Part shown: positions 9,094 through 18,218 of the stretch, piece after piece
How the letters are laid out: every line of letters begins with the position of its first letter
Numbering within the stretch: the stretch's first letter is position 1
Source of the DNA: Desulfatibacillum aliphaticivorans DSM 15576
GTDB taxonomy: Bacteria > Desulfobacterota > Desulfobacteria > Desulfobacterales > Desulfatibacillaceae
DNA: 64,000 nt
Direction of reading: 5' to 3'
Assembly (NCBI RefSeq): GCF_000429905.1
Contig: NZ_AUCT01000001.1
Coordinates: 102,156 to 166,155, forward strand
The notes under the pieces: model-generated
Told to the model about the DNA's origin: nothing
Database searches by the model: none
Seen by the model: only the letters and a program-made list of their open reading frames with translations
Made by a program: the position numbers and the translations under genes

Positions 9094-9912
9094 ATGAAAA
9101 GGTTTAAGCTGGTCGCAATTCTGGTCGCCGCGCTGCTGTGCGTTGCACCCATGTCTGCTTTCGCAGGCAAACTCGTAATTAAGGGCTCCACCACGGTGCT
9201 GCCCATCGCTCAGAAAGTGGGCGAAGCTTTCATGAAACAAAACCCGGATGTTGAGCTGTCCATCTCCGGCGGCGGTTCCGGCAACGGCATCAAGGCCATC
9301 ATCGACGGCACCACCGACATTGCAGACGCTTCCCGCTTCATCAAGGACAAAGAAGTCAAGCTGGCCATCGAAAAAGGCTCCTACCCCGTGCCTTTCCGCG
9401 TAGCCTACGACTGCATCATCCCCATCGTGCATCCCAGCAACACGGTGAAAGATCTCTCCCTGGACCAACTCAAGGGCATCTACAAGGGCGATATCAAGAA
9501 CTGGAAGGAAGTGGGCGGACCTGACCTGAAAATCGTGGTCGTCTCCCGCGACACCTCCTCCGGCACCTATGAAGTGTGGGAAGGCAAAGTCATGAACAAA
9601 GAGCGCGTTGCTCCTTCCGCTCTGATCCAGGCTTCCAACGGCGCTGTGGCCCAGGCCGTGGCCGGCAACAAGTACGCCATCGGCTACATTGGACTCGGCT
9701 ACCTGAACAGCGAAGTCAAGGCCGTCTCCGCCAACGGCGTTGTGGGCTCCAAGGAAACCACCCTGAACGGCGCCTTCCCCATCAGCCGCCCCCTGTTCAT
9801 GTTCACCCAGGGTTGGCCTGAAGGCGACACCGTGAACTTCCTGAACTTCGTGCTGCATCCGGAAAAGGGCCAGAAGCTGGTCGAAGAAGCCGGTTACGTG
9901 CCCCTGTACTAA
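9094..9912 (+). CDS. pstS: Phosphate ABC transporter substrate-binding protein PstS
   Basis: 272 aa. The start at 9094 is fixed by GGAGGA 7-8 bases upstream and by the signal peptide that follows (MKRFK, a hydrophobic core, cleavage at AFA-G). Phosphate-binding signatures are KGSTTVLPI near the mature N-terminus, SGGGSGNGIKAI, and SRDTSSGTYEVW. PstS binds phosphate in the periplasm and delivers it to PstC/PstA. It is first in pstS-pstC-pstA-pstB-phoU, behind a putative Pho box. A long stem-loop separates it from pstC, probably allowing more PstS than membrane components. Confidence 0.95.
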   Translation: MKRFKLVAILVAALLCVAPMSAFAGKLVIKGSTTVLPIAQKVGEAFMKQNPDVELSISGGGSGNGIKAIIDGTTDIADASRFIKDKEVKLAIEKGSYPVPFRVAYDCIIPIVHPSNTVKDLSLDQLKGIYKGDIKNWKEVGGPDLKIVVVSRDTSSGTYEVWEGKVMNKERVAPSALIQASNGAVAQAVAGNKYAIGYIGLGYLNSEVKAVSANGVVGSKETTLNGAFPISRPLFMFTQGWPEGDTVNFLNFVLHPEKGQKLVEEAGYVPLY

Positions 9913-9960
9913 GAGCAAAGTTGTAGTGTAAGATACATAGTTAGACTTTTACTGAAAATC

Positions 9961-10032
9961 AGTCTGGCCCGCGCCACCCATTGCGTCGCTGCAGCCCCCC
10001 ATTTCCGCACGAACTTTGGCGCGGGCCGGACT
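9961..10032 (+). promoter_or_regulatory. Large stem-loop between pstS and pstC
   Basis: Sixteen bases at 9961-9976 (core GGCCCGCGCCA) pair with 10017-10032 (TGGCGCGGGCC), 15 Watson-Crick pairs plus one G-T, around a 40-base loop. It is not followed by a T run, so it is more likely an mRNA-stabilising or processing structure than a terminator. Confidence 0.6.
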
Positions 10033-10057
10033 TGTTTAAAAAAAGGCTCGGATAAAC

Positions 10058-10954
10058 ATGGCATTTTTAAACAGCCGCACACGAGAAAAAATAATTAAGA
10101 ACATATTTTTCGGCATCGCCCTGGCCTGCATTGTCACGCTGGGGCTGATTACGTTGTTCCTGTTCATGGAAGGCGTCCCGATATTTGATCTGGTGTCGGT
10201 CAAGGATTTTGTCTTCGGCATGTATTGGTATCCCACGTCCGATCCTCCGGATTTCGGAATTTTCCCCCTTATTGTAGGCTCCATTCTCGTCACCATCCTG
10301 TCGGCGACCATCTCCATCCCCCTGGGAGTCATGAGCGCCTTGTATCTTGCAGAAATCGCAAAGCCAAAAATGCGTGAAATAGTAAAACCCATTGTCGAGT
10401 TAATCGCCTCCCTGCCGTCGGTCGTCATCGGCTTTTTCGGCATGGTTATCGTGGCGCCTTTTTTACAGCATGTGTTCGACATCCCCACGGGGCTGAACAT
10501 GTTCAACGCCGCTCTGATGCTGGCTTTTATGTCCATCCCAACCATTTGCAGCATCTCGGAGGACGCCATTTACAGCGTGCCTACCGCCCTGCGCGAGGCC
10601 TCCCTGGGTTTGGGCGCCACCAAGCTGGAAACCATTATCCGGGTTATTCTGCCCGCTTCCATTTCCGGCGTCAGCACGGCCGTGATTCTGGGCATGTCCC
10701 GCGCCATCGGCGAAACCATGGTGGTCTTGATGGTCGCCGGCGGCGCTGCAGCCTTGCCCCACTCATTATTCGATCCCGTCAGACCCATGCCCGCAAGCAT
10801 TGCTGCCGAAATGGCCGAAGCTCCCTTTCGCGGAGATCATTACCACGCTCTGTTCGCGACCGGCGTGGTGCTTTTCATCTTTACATTCTTCTTCAACATT
10901 ATAGCGGACATGATCGCCCACAAGTACAAGCAAACCGGCGACGCCACGTTGTAA
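10058..10954 (+). CDS. pstC: Phosphate ABC transporter permease PstC
   Basis: 298-aa permease with about six transmembrane helices and the BPD_transp_1 domain. The EAA cytoplasmic loop reads ALREASLGLGATKLETIIRVILP, which docks onto PstB. A hydrophilic loop after TM1 (KDFVFGMYWYPTSDPPDFG) is typical of PstC rather than PstA. Expected about 300 aa, matched. Partner of PstA in the inner membrane channel for high-affinity phosphate uptake. Followed 19 bases later by pstA. Confidence 0.94.
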   Translation: MAFLNSRTREKIIKNIFFGIALACIVTLGLITLFLFMEGVPIFDLVSVKDFVFGMYWYPTSDPPDFGIFPLIVGSILVTILSATISIPLGVMSALYLAEIAKPKMREIVKPIVELIASLPSVVIGFFGMVIVAPFLQHVFDIPTGLNMFNAALMLAFMSIPTICSISEDAIYSVPTALREASLGLGATKLETIIRVILPASISGVSTAVILGMSRAIGETMVVLMVAGGAAALPHSLFDPVRPMPASIAAEMAEAPFRGDHYHALFATGVVLFIFTFFFNIIADMIAHKYKQTGDATL

Positions 10955-10973
10955 GGAGGCCTCAGAAAAGGGA

Positions 10974-11912
10974 ATGATGTTGAATCTACAAACAGAATCC
11001 ATAAGCCTGAAGCAACAGGACGGCCAATTCGGAAAAAATGGCGCGCCTCAGGGAACGCCCAAAAGCCGGCGGCGGTTGTATCAGAGTATTGTCTTTAACC
11101 TGTTGAGGGCCGCTGCGCTTGTCAACGGCGCCGCTCTGGCCATCATCCTCTGGTTTATGCTTGCCAGGGGATGGCGCGCCATCAACTGGGAGTTCCTGAC
11201 CACAGCCCCTTATGACTCCATGACAAAGGGCGGAATCCTGCCTTGCATCGTTGGAACGCTGTGCCTGGGTTTAGGCGCCATGGTTGTGGCGTTTCCCATT
11301 GGCGTGGCTTCCGCCATTTACCTGAACGAATACGCCCGCCCGGGCAAGATTCTCAGGATCATCCGTTTAGGCATCAACAACCTGGCCGGCGTGCCTTCCG
11401 TGGTCTTCGGACTCTTCGGCCTGGCCTTTTTCGTCATCTACCTGGAGATGGGAGTCAGCCTGCTGGCAGGCGCCCTGACTCTGGCGGCCATGTCCTTGCC
11501 GGTCATCATCGGCGCTTCGGAAGAAGCCCTGAAATCCGTGCCCGACACCTACCGGGAAGCCTCCCTGGGCCTGGGCGCCACCAAATGGCAGACCATATAC
11601 CGGGTGGTGCTGCCCGCCGCCATGCCGGGCATCCTGACAGGAGGCATCCTGGGCCTCAGCCGCGCCGCAGGCGAGCTGGCGCCGGTCATGTTCACGGCCG
11701 CTGTGTACTTCGCGCCTAAACTGCCTTCGTCGCCTTTCAGCGAAGTCATGACCCTTCCGTACCACATTTACGTGCTGGCCACGGCGGGAACGGAAATCGA
11801 AGCCACCAGGCCCCTGCAATACGGCTCCGCCCTGGTGCTGATCGTGCTTGTTCTTGGAATGAACCTTGCCGCCATCATTTACAGGGCGAGGCTTAGAAAT
11901 CGTCTTTCGTGA
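10974..11912 (+). CDS. pstA: Phosphate ABC transporter permease PstA
   Basis: 312-aa permease with about six helices. The EAA loop is DTYREASLGLGATKWQTIYRVVLP. The segment TTAPYDSMTKGGILPCIVGTL is a PstA hallmark (the GGI motif). The N-terminus has an additional 45-residue polar cytoplasmic extension before TM1. The first of two adjacent ATG codons is used as start; GGAGG lies upstream at 10955. Twelve bases separate its stop from pstB. Confidence 0.94.
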   Translation: MMLNLQTESISLKQQDGQFGKNGAPQGTPKSRRRLYQSIVFNLLRAAALVNGAALAIILWFMLARGWRAINWEFLTTAPYDSMTKGGILPCIVGTLCLGLGAMVVAFPIGVASAIYLNEYARPGKILRIIRLGINNLAGVPSVVFGLFGLAFFVIYLEMGVSLLAGALTLAAMSLPVIIGASEEALKSVPDTYREASLGLGATKWQTIYRVVLPAAMPGILTGGILGLSRAAGELAPVMFTAAVYFAPKLPSSPFSEVMTLPYHIYVLATAGTEIEATRPLQYGSALVLIVLVLGMNLAAIIYRARLRNRLS

Positions 11913-11923
11913 GAGAATAGAAA

Positions 11924-12685
11924 ATGACCGAACCCATGAAAGTTTCATCAAAAAACCTGGACTTCTTTTACGGACCCTCCCAGGCGCTTTACGATGTGAA
12001 CCTGGACTTTGAGCAAAACAAGGTAACGGCCCTCATCGGACCCTCGGGATGCGGAAAAAGCACCTTTCTGCGCTGCATCAACAGAATGAACGACCTCATC
12101 CCCATCGCCCGCGTGCAAGGGGACCTTCGCATCGACGACGTGGACATTTACAGCCCGGAAGTGGACGTGGTGGACTTGAGAAGCCGGGTGGGCATGGTTT
12201 TTCAGAAGCCCAACCCCTTCCCCAAGACCATTTTCGAAAACGTGGCTTACGGCCTGCGCGTCAAAGGGGTGAGAAACAAGGCGTACATCGCTTCCCAGGT
12301 GGAAAAAAGCCTGGAATCCGCAGCCTTGTTCGACGAGGTCAAGGATAGGCTGCACGACTCCGCCCTGGGACTTTCCGGCGGCCAGCAGCAACGCTTGTGC
12401 ATCGCACGCGCCCTGGCCGTGGAGCCGGAAGTCCTGCTCATGGACGAGCCCGCTTCCGCCCTGGATCCTGTGGCCACCCAAAAGATCGAAGAACTGATCT
12501 TGCAGCTTAAAACCACCTATACTATCATCATCGTAACCCATAACATGCAGCAGGCGGCGCGCGTCTCCGACGTCACGGCCTTTTTCTTCATGGGCAAGCT
12601 CATTGAGGCCGACGCGACTGAAACCCTGTTCACCAAGCCCCGCAAGCAGCAGACTTCAGACTACATTACCGGCCGTTTCGGCTGA
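11924..12685 (+). CDS. pstB: Phosphate ABC transporter ATP-binding protein PstB
   Basis: 253-aa ABC ATPase of usual PstB length. Walker A is GPSGCGKST (about 37-45), the Q-loop region FQKPNPFPKTIFENVAYG is PstB-specific, the signature is LSGGQQQR, Walker B is VLLMDEP, and the switch His is in VTHNMQQA. The Phe/Pro-rich FQKPNPFP segment separates PstB from amino-acid or phosphonate importers. It energises PstCA and, with PhoU, is part of the signalling complex that controls PhoR. Confidence 0.95.
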   Translation: MTEPMKVSSKNLDFFYGPSQALYDVNLDFEQNKVTALIGPSGCGKSTFLRCINRMNDLIPIARVQGDLRIDDVDIYSPEVDVVDLRSRVGMVFQKPNPFPKTIFENVAYGLRVKGVRNKAYIASQVEKSLESAALFDEVKDRLHDSALGLSGGQQQRLCIARALAVEPEVLLMDEPASALDPVATQKIEELILQLKTTYTIIIVTHNMQQAARVSDVTAFFFMGKLIEADATETLFTKPRKQQTSDYITGRFG

Positions 12686-12705
12686 TTCTTAAGGAGATTC
12701 CCTAC

Positions 12706-13401
12706 ATGGGCAGACCTATTCATACAGAATTGGACAACATCAAAAAGCTCATTTTAAGCCTGGGGGCCATGGTGGAGGAACGGGTTCGCCAGGCTACCAA
12801 AGCCTTGACCAGCCGGGATCTGGACCTGGCCAAAAAGGTGATCAAGTCGGACTATGAAATCGACGAGGCCGAGGTGGAGGTGGAGGAGGAATGCCTCAAA
12901 ATCATCGCTCTTCATCAACCGGTGGCCGTGGATTTGCGTTTTCTGGCCTGCGTACTCAAAATCAATAACGATCTGGAACGCATCGGAGATCAGGCCGTCA
13001 ACATCGCCCAGCGCGTAATCACCATCATGAAGGCTCCCCCCATGGACCTCGGCTTTGAATTCGGCCCCATGTCCCAAAAAACCCAGGCCATGCTGAAAAA
13101 CAGCCTGGACGCCCTGGTGGCATTCGACGTGGACCTGGCCTATCAGGTGTGCCTGGACGACGATGAGGTGGACGACGCCAAACGCCAGATATACGACATC
13201 ATCAAGAAAGCCTTGCAGGAACATCCGGAAAACGCAGGCGTGTTGATCAACATTCTCCTGGCTTCCCGGCATTTGGAGAGGATCGCCGACCATTCCACCA
13301 ATATTGCGGAAGAGGTGATCTACCTGATTGAAGGGGAAATCCACCGCCATAAGATTTACGAAAGAAGGCAAGAAAAAGTGGCTGAGGAGCAGGTGGATTA
13401 G
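12706..13401 (+). CDS. phoU: Phosphate transport system regulatory protein PhoU
   Basis: 231 aa, all-helical, with the two tandem three-helix PhoU repeats (about 8-100 and 115-215). Each contains the metal-binding E/D-x3-D type sequence: NDLERIGDQAVNIAQ in repeat 1 and RHLERIADHSTNIAEE in repeat 2. It represses PhoR under phosphate excess and limits Pst activity. SD AAGGAG lies 9 bases before ATG 12706. It is last in the pst operon and is followed by an intrinsic terminator. Confidence 0.94.
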   Translation: MGRPIHTELDNIKKLILSLGAMVEERVRQATKALTSRDLDLAKKVIKSDYEIDEAEVEVEEECLKIIALHQPVAVDLRFLACVLKINNDLERIGDQAVNIAQRVITIMKAPPMDLGFEFGPMSQKTQAMLKNSLDALVAFDVDLAYQVCLDDDEVDDAKRQIYDIIKKALQEHPENAGVLINILLASRHLERIADHSTNIAEEVIYLIEGEIHRHKIYERRQEKVAEEQVD

Positions 13402-13456
13402 CCAGGTTTTCAATGATTTCTACAAAGCAGAATTCCATTCCCTCGTTATAACAAAA

Positions 13457-13494
13457 GCGCCGTCCCAGCCTAAAACCGGGCGGCGTTTTTGTTT
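13457..13494 (+). terminator. Intrinsic terminator after phoU
   Basis: CGCCGTCCC pairs with GGGCGGCG (one bulged T) around the loop AGCCTAAAACC (a CC/GG pair may extend the stem), followed by TTTTTGTTT. Ends the pstSCAB-phoU transcript. Confidence 0.75.
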
Positions 13495-13571
13495 ATCATG
13501 CATGTCAACACTCTGAATTTATGTGGATTGCCAAGGTTTCCCAACCAAAGCCGCTCCATGCCGAGCCGTAG

Positions 13572-13638
13572 GTTGGGTTACGAAGTCCAGCTGTGGCGCT
13601 TCAAGCAGGCAATGACGCTGCTGGACTTCAAACCCAAC
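13572..13638. repeat. Long palindromic REP-like element between convergent phoU and aroB
   Basis: GTTGGGTTACGAAGTCCAGC at 13572 is complementary to GCTGGACTTCAAACCCAAC at 13620, forming an 18-bp stem with a small internal bulge and a 28-base loop. No T run follows on either strand in the right orientation, so it is a REP-like palindrome rather than a plain terminator. The remaining 13402-13701 gap holds no supported gene. Confidence 0.6.
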
Positions 13639-13701
13639 AAAAATCATCCTATTCGCTCCCCTGAAGCCTACTACATAAAACTAGCCCCAAGGCGCTAATT
13701 G

Positions 13702-14739
13702 TCACCCCAAATTCGTCTCAAGATCCCGGATGGAAATCGTTTCCACCACAGCCTCGCCCAGGGCCTTTAGCAACACAAACTGGATGGCGTCGCCCAGCTT
13801 TTTCTTGTCTTTGGCCAGGGCGTCCAGGGCCTTGGCGGGATCCACCTCAATGCGCAGGGGAAGGCCCAGGTCTTTCAGCAGTTTTTTAATGCGTTCGCTG
13901 TCCGATTCCTTGAGCAGCCCCCGATCCATGGACAAGTTGCAGGCCATAACCATGCCCGCGCTTACGGCCTTGCCGTGGGAGACGCCCGCGGTTTTTTCCA
14001 GGGCGTGGCCGAAGGTGTGGCCGAAATTCAATATTTTCCGAATGCCGGTCTCCTTTTCGTCCTGATTGACCACGTCCGCCTTGATGGCGATGGAGTCGTA
14101 AATCAGGTGAGCCATGAACTCCGAATCCAAAGATAGCGCCTTGGCCTTGTTGTCCTCCAAAAAGGTGAAGTGAGACTCGTCCCGGATGGCGCCGTGCTTG
14201 ACGATTTCCGCAAATCCGTTCGTCAATTCGTCCTGGGGCAGGCTTTTTAAAACCTTGGGATCGCACAGTACAAAGGAGGGCTGATTGAACACGCCCACCA
14301 TGTTTTTGTATCCTTTGTAATTAACCCCGTTCTTGCCGCCTACGCTGGCGTCCACCTGAGCCAGGAGCGTAGTGGGGCAAAACCCGAAGTCCACCCCGCG
14401 CAAATACGTGGACGCGACAAAGCCCGTAACGTCGCACACAATGCCGCCGCCGATTCCCACGATAAAGCAGGACCGATCCAGGCCCAGGCCTACCAGTTCG
14501 CCCATAAGCCGGGCGACGGTGTCCAGGGTCTTATTCCCCTCGCCTTCTCCAATCTCCAGAACCGGGCAGGCGGGAAACAGATTTCCGTAAAGATCGTTGA
14601 CCGTCTCGTCCGTAATGATGACGGTCTTCCCTTTGGGCAGGTGGAGGCCCAGGTTTTTCAGGGCCTCCCCAACCATGATGCGCGAGTTTCCGGTCTTGCC
14701 TGATATTTTCAGTTCTCTGACCATGTTGTCTTCTTCCAT
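13702..14739 (-). CDS. aroB: 3-dehydroquinate synthase AroB
   Basis: 345 aa, usual AroB length. Visible motifs are the NAD-binding GIGGGIVCDVTGFVAS, RGVDFGFCPTTLLAQVDASVGGK, the zinc-ligand segment GFAEIVKHGAI, and LNFGHTFGHALEK with its zinc-binding histidines. It converts DAHP to 3-dehydroquinate, the second step of the shikimate pathway. It begins 16 bases after the trpA stop, so it is the last gene of the aroF-trp operon and would be made under tryptophan attenuation control. A second possible ATG lies five codons downstream. Confidence 0.94.
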   Translation of the reverse strand: MEEDNMVRELKISGKTGNSRIMVGEALKNLGLHLPKGKTVIITDETVNDLYGNLFPACPVLEIGEGEGNKTLDTVARLMGELVGLGLDRSCFIVGIGGGIVCDVTGFVASTYLRGVDFGFCPTTLLAQVDASVGGKNGVNYKGYKNMVGVFNQPSFVLCDPKVLKSLPQDELTNGFAEIVKHGAIRDESHFTFLEDNKAKALSLDSEFMAHLIYDSIAIKADVVNQDEKETGIRKILNFGHTFGHALEKTAGVSHGKAVSAGMVMACNLSMDRGLLKESDSERIKKLLKDLGLPLRIEVDPAKALDALAKDKKKLGDAIQFVLLKALGEAVVETISIRDLETNLG

Positions 14740-14755
14740 GAAATGAACGGCGCCC

Positions 14756-15553
14756 CTATCCCCTGGTCGCCGCCTTAAGCGATTCGGTGTATTCCTGAAC
14801 CATGGTATGCAGGCCGCGATTTTCCAGGTTCTCCTCGATCAATCTTTCAAAGGCCGAACCCACCACCACACCGTCCGACACTGCGGCCACGGCCTTCACA
14901 TGCTCCGGCGTGGAAATGCCGAAGCCCACGCAAACCGGCAGATCCGTCACCGCCTTCAAAGGCGCGATGACGTCAGCAACCTTGGAGCTGTCCAAACCCT
15001 GGCTGCCCGTAACGCCGGTCATGGAAACCAGATAGATGAACCCGGAGGCCTCGTCCGCAATCTGCTTCATGCGGTCCTGTCCCGTGGTGGGCGCTACCAG
15101 CCTTATGAAGTCAAAATCGTCTCCCTCCCATAAGGAAGTCAGCTCTGCGGACTCCTCCGGCGGCAGATCCACAATCAGCACGCCGTCCGCGCCCGCTGCC
15201 AGGGCGTCTTCGTAAAAACGCTTTCCGCCGTAGGAGAAAATGGGGTTGTAATATCCGAACAGGACAATGGGGATTTTCGTGAAACCCCGGACGATCTTCA
15301 CCATTTCCAAAACCTTGGGCAGGCTCATGCCCGAGGATAAGGCCCTCTGGGAGGAGCGCTGGATCACCGGGCCGTCCGCCGTGGGATCGGAAAAGGGGAT
15401 GCCAAGCTCCAGCACATCCATGCCGCCTTCGCACATGGCTTTGACGATCTCCACGGACTTGTCGAAATCCGGGTCCCCGGCCGTCACAAAGCCCACCAAA
15501 GCCTTTTCGTTCTTTGCCTTTAATGCTTCAAAGCTATTCTTGATGCAGCTCAT
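14756..15553 (-). CDS. trpA: Tryptophan synthase alpha subunit
   Basis: 265-aa TIM barrel. The catalytic acids fall at the classical positions: Glu49 in VLELGIPFSDP and Asp60 in PTADGPVIQ. The phosphate-binding GFGIS and GVVVGSA loops are present. It cleaves indole-3-glycerol phosphate to indole, which is channelled to TrpB encoded immediately upstream (2-base spacing to the trpB stop). Confidence 0.95.
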   Translation of the reverse strand: MSCIKNSFEALKAKNEKALVGFVTAGDPDFDKSVEIVKAMCEGGMDVLELGIPFSDPTADGPVIQRSSQRALSSGMSLPKVLEMVKIVRGFTKIPIVLFGYYNPIFSYGGKRFYEDALAAGADGVLIVDLPPEESAELTSLWEGDDFDFIRLVAPTTGQDRMKQIADEASGFIYLVSMTGVTGSQGLDSSKVADVIAPLKAVTDLPVCVGFGISTPEHVKAVAAVSDGVVVGSAFERLIEENLENRGLHTMVQEYTESLKAATRG

Positions 15554-15555
15554 GA

Positions 15556-16758
15556 TTAAGCCCCTTTTCTTTCCATGTGTTTGAGTACGGTTTCCAGATC
15601 CTTGTCGCCCCTGCCCGAAAGATTGACCAAAATGACGTCGTCCTTTGACCGGCGTGCGGCCTCTTTCATGGCCCAGGCCATGGCGTGGGAGCTTTCCAGG
15701 GCGGGCAGAATGCCCTCAGCCCGGGACAGGGTGTGGAAGGCGTTCAGGGCTTCGTCGTCCTTGATGGAAACGTAGCGCGCCCTGCCCTCTTCCTTTAACA
15801 AGGCGTGCTCAGGGCCTACGCCGGGATAATCGAGTCCAGCGGAAACCGAGTGCGCTTCCTGAATCTGGCCGTCCTGGGTTTGCAGCACGTAAGACTTGGA
15901 GCCGTGCAGCACGCCTATCTCTCCCGCACCCAGGGAGGCTGAATGCTTTCCCGACTCAATGCCGATTCCGGCCGCTTCAACGCCCACCATTTCCACGTCT
16001 TTGTCTCCCACAAAGGGATAAAACAGGCCCATGGCGTTGCTGCCGCCGCCCACGCAGGCCACCAATGTGTCGGGCAGTCTGCCTTCGGCTTCCATGATCT
16101 GCCGCTTGGCTTCGTCGCCGATCACACGCTGGAAGTCCCGGACCATGGCAGGATACGGATGAGGCCCGGCCACGGAGCCGATCACGTAAAAGGTGTCTTC
16201 CACGGCGCCGACCCAATAGCGCATAGCCTCGTTCATGGCGTCCTTAAGGGTGCCGGTGCCGGAGGAAACCGGAACCACTTCCGCGCCTAAAAGCTCCATG
16301 CGTTTGACGTTGGGCGCCTGGCGGGAAATGTCCTCCACGCCCATGAACACCTTGCATTCCATGCCGAAATAAGCCGCCGCCGTGGCCGTGGCGACCCCGT
16401 GCTGGCCTGCGCCGGTTTCGGCGATCACCTTGGTTTTGCCCATGTGATGCGCCAAAAGCGCCTGCCCCATGGTGTTATTGATTTTATGGGCGCCGGTATG
16501 GGCCAGGTCTTCGCGCTTCAGGTAAATCTTGGCGCCGCCCATTTTTTCGGTCAGGCCCCGGGCGAAAAACAAAGGCGTGGGCCTGCCCACGTAATTGGTA
16601 AAAAGGGCTTGCAGATCGTCCTGGAACTCCTGGTTCTGTTGGGCCTTGGCGTAAGCCTCGGTAAGCTCCAGGATGGCGGGCATAAGGGTTTCGGCGATGT
16701 ACCTGCCGCCGAACGCGCCAAAGTGGCCTCTTTCGTCGGGCGTATTCAGAATATTCAT
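15556..16758 (-). CDS. trpB: Tryptophan synthase beta subunit
   Basis: 400 aa from the ATG at 16758. A longer in-frame extension exists, but the conserved TrpB N-terminus (ERGHFGAFGGRYIAETLMPA) begins right after this ATG, which overlaps the trpF stop (ATGA). The PLP lysine is Lys92 in AHTGAHKINN, and the phosphate-cup GGGSNAMG and ETGAGQHGVATA are present. This is the canonical TrpB1 type that pairs with TrpA, not the longer TrpB2. Confidence 0.95.
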   Translation of the reverse strand: MNILNTPDERGHFGAFGGRYIAETLMPAILELTEAYAKAQQNQEFQDDLQALFTNYVGRPTPLFFARGLTEKMGGAKIYLKREDLAHTGAHKINNTMGQALLAHHMGKTKVIAETGAGQHGVATATAAAYFGMECKVFMGVEDISRQAPNVKRMELLGAEVVPVSSGTGTLKDAMNEAMRYWVGAVEDTFYVIGSVAGPHPYPAMVRDFQRVIGDEAKRQIMEAEGRLPDTLVACVGGGSNAMGLFYPFVGDKDVEMVGVEAAGIGIESGKHSASLGAGEIGVLHGSKSYVLQTQDGQIQEAHSVSAGLDYPGVGPEHALLKEEGRARYVSIKDDEALNAFHTLSRAEGILPALESSHAMAWAMKEAARRSKDDVILVNLSGRGDKDLETVLKHMERKGA

Positions 16759-17411
16759 GAGAATACCTTTCTCGGTTGATAATCGATCCCGGTTTGGGTC
16801 GCGTTTTGTATAAATCGTTTTACCTTGTCCATGTCCTTGACGCCCGGCGAGGCTTCCACGCCGGAACTCACGTCCAATGCATCGGGCATGGCGTCCAATA
16901 TAGCCTGGGAAACGTTTTCCGGATCCAGGCCGCCAGCCAGGGCCAGGGGCATACGCTCGCTGATTCCCCTGGCCGTGCGCCAAGCCCAGGCTTTGGCGTT
17001 TCCTCCGGGGAGCTTTTCCCCGGCGCATTCCACCAGGCAGGCCTGTGCGGAATATTCGGTCATGGCCTTAAAATCAGGCGATCTGTTGGCGAAAAACGCC
17101 TTGATAACCCCGATTCCAGCCTTTTCCAGCCGGTCCGCCAGTTCCTGAGACTCGTGCCCGTGCAACTGGGCCATGGTAATGCCGCATCGTTCCGCCTTGT
17201 TCATGATGAACTCGTAGGTATCGTTGACGAACACCCCGACTTTGGGCGCGCTTTGCGGCAAGGCCTGGCAGATTTCCAAGGCCAGGTCGTCAATCACGTA
17301 CCGGGGGCTGGGGGGGTAAAACACCAGGCCGACGGCGTCGGCGCCCAATTCAAAACATTCCGCCGCACGATCCGGGTCGGTAAGTCCGCATATTTTTATT
17401 TGCACGTTCAC
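16755..17411 (-). CDS. trpF: Phosphoribosylanthranilate isomerase
   Basis: 218-aa TIM barrel with the catalytic Cys8 in KICGLTDPD, HGHESQE, and the C-terminal phosphate site LAGGLDPENV and DVSSGVEASPGVKD. It starts at a GTG (17411) that overlaps the trpC stop (GTGA) and ends overlapping the trpB ATG, so trpC-F-B are translationally coupled. It is a stand-alone TrpF, not fused to TrpC as in enterobacteria. Confidence 0.93.
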   Translation of the reverse strand: MNVQIKICGLTDPDRAAECFELGADAVGLVFYPPSPRYVIDDLALEICQALPQSAPKVGVFVNDTYEFIMNKAERCGITMAQLHGHESQELADRLEKAGIGVIKAFFANRSPDFKAMTEYSAQACLVECAGEKLPGGNAKAWAWRTARGISERMPLALAGGLDPENVSQAILDAMPDALDVSSGVEASPGVKDMDKVKRFIQNATQTGIDYQPRKVFS

Positions 17412-18208
17412 GCCGCCCCCGTTAACTCTCGGATGGTCGCCGCCGGGTCGTCGCTGCGCACCAGGGTTTCGCCGATCAGGAAATTGAAGACGCCTGCGTC
17501 CATCACCCTTTGTATGTCAGCCCGATCCTTTATCCCGCTTTCGCACACGGCTACCTGATCCGCCGTCATGCGCTGGTGCAGCCGGATGGTGGTTTCTATG
17601 TCCGTCACAAAGGTCTTGAGGTCGCGGTTGTTCACGCCCACCAGCTTGGCGCCCGCCGCTCCGGCCTGATCCAGTTCCTCCTCGGAATGGACCTCCGTCA
17701 AAGCGTCCAGGCCCAATTCTTCGCATAAAGCCAAGGCCTGCTGCATGAATTCCACGGTCAAGGTTCTGGTGATCAGCAGGATGGCGTCCGCGCCCATGAC
17801 CGCAGCCTCGTAAATCTGGTACAAGGACACAATAAAGTCCTTGCGGATGACGGGCAAAGAGCACGCAGCCCGAGCCGCCTTGAGGTCATCGGTCGATCCC
17901 TGGAAGAACTTGTTGTCCGTCAGGACTGACATAGCTGCAGCGCCGCCTTTTTCATACGCTGCGGCCTGAACCGCCGGATCCAGCCCCTCCCGGATAATTC
18001 CCTTGGAGGGCGAAGCTCTTTTGACTTCCGCAATGATGTTGGCGCCAAAAGGCCCGGGCTGGGACAGGCTTTGCATGAAATACCGCCTTTGCCGGTCGGC
18101 CTTGGCCATTTCCGCCAAGTTCTCTTCCGAAACCTTGGCCCGGCAGGCCTCCACCTCCCGCTTTTTATGCTCCAGGATGACCTTCAGGATATCTGGTTTG
18201 TTACCCAT
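17408..18208 (-). CDS. trpC: Indole-3-glycerol phosphate synthase
   Basis: 266 aa. Family motifs are IAEVKRASPSKGII near residue 60 (catalytic Lys), AMSVLTDNKFFQGS, VIRKDFIVSLYQIYEA, ADAILLI, and VGVNNRDLKTF. The C-terminal CESGI and FLIGETLVRSDDP complete the phosphate site. It converts CdRP to indole-3-glycerol phosphate. Ten bases separate it from trpD. Confidence 0.94.
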   Translation of the reverse strand: MGNKPDILKVILEHKKREVEACRAKVSEENLAEMAKADRQRRYFMQSLSQPGPFGANIIAEVKRASPSKGIIREGLDPAVQAAAYEKGGAAAMSVLTDNKFFQGSTDDLKAARAACSLPVIRKDFIVSLYQIYEAAVMGADAILLITRTLTVEFMQQALALCEELGLDALTEVHSEEELDQAGAAGAKLVGVNNRDLKTFVTDIETTIRLHQRMTADQVAVCESGIKDRADIQRVMDAGVFNFLIGETLVRSDDPAATIRELTGAA

Positions 18209-18218
18209 GATCTGACTC

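Noticed and set aside
13489..13698. 69-codon frame between phoU and aroB
   Set aside because: It spans a large palindrome, has no ribosome site and no plausible protein features.
16759..17028. 90-residue N-terminal extension of TrpB
   Set aside because: It overlaps the trpF coding sequence in another frame; conserved TrpB sequence starts at ATG 16758, which overlaps the trpF stop.
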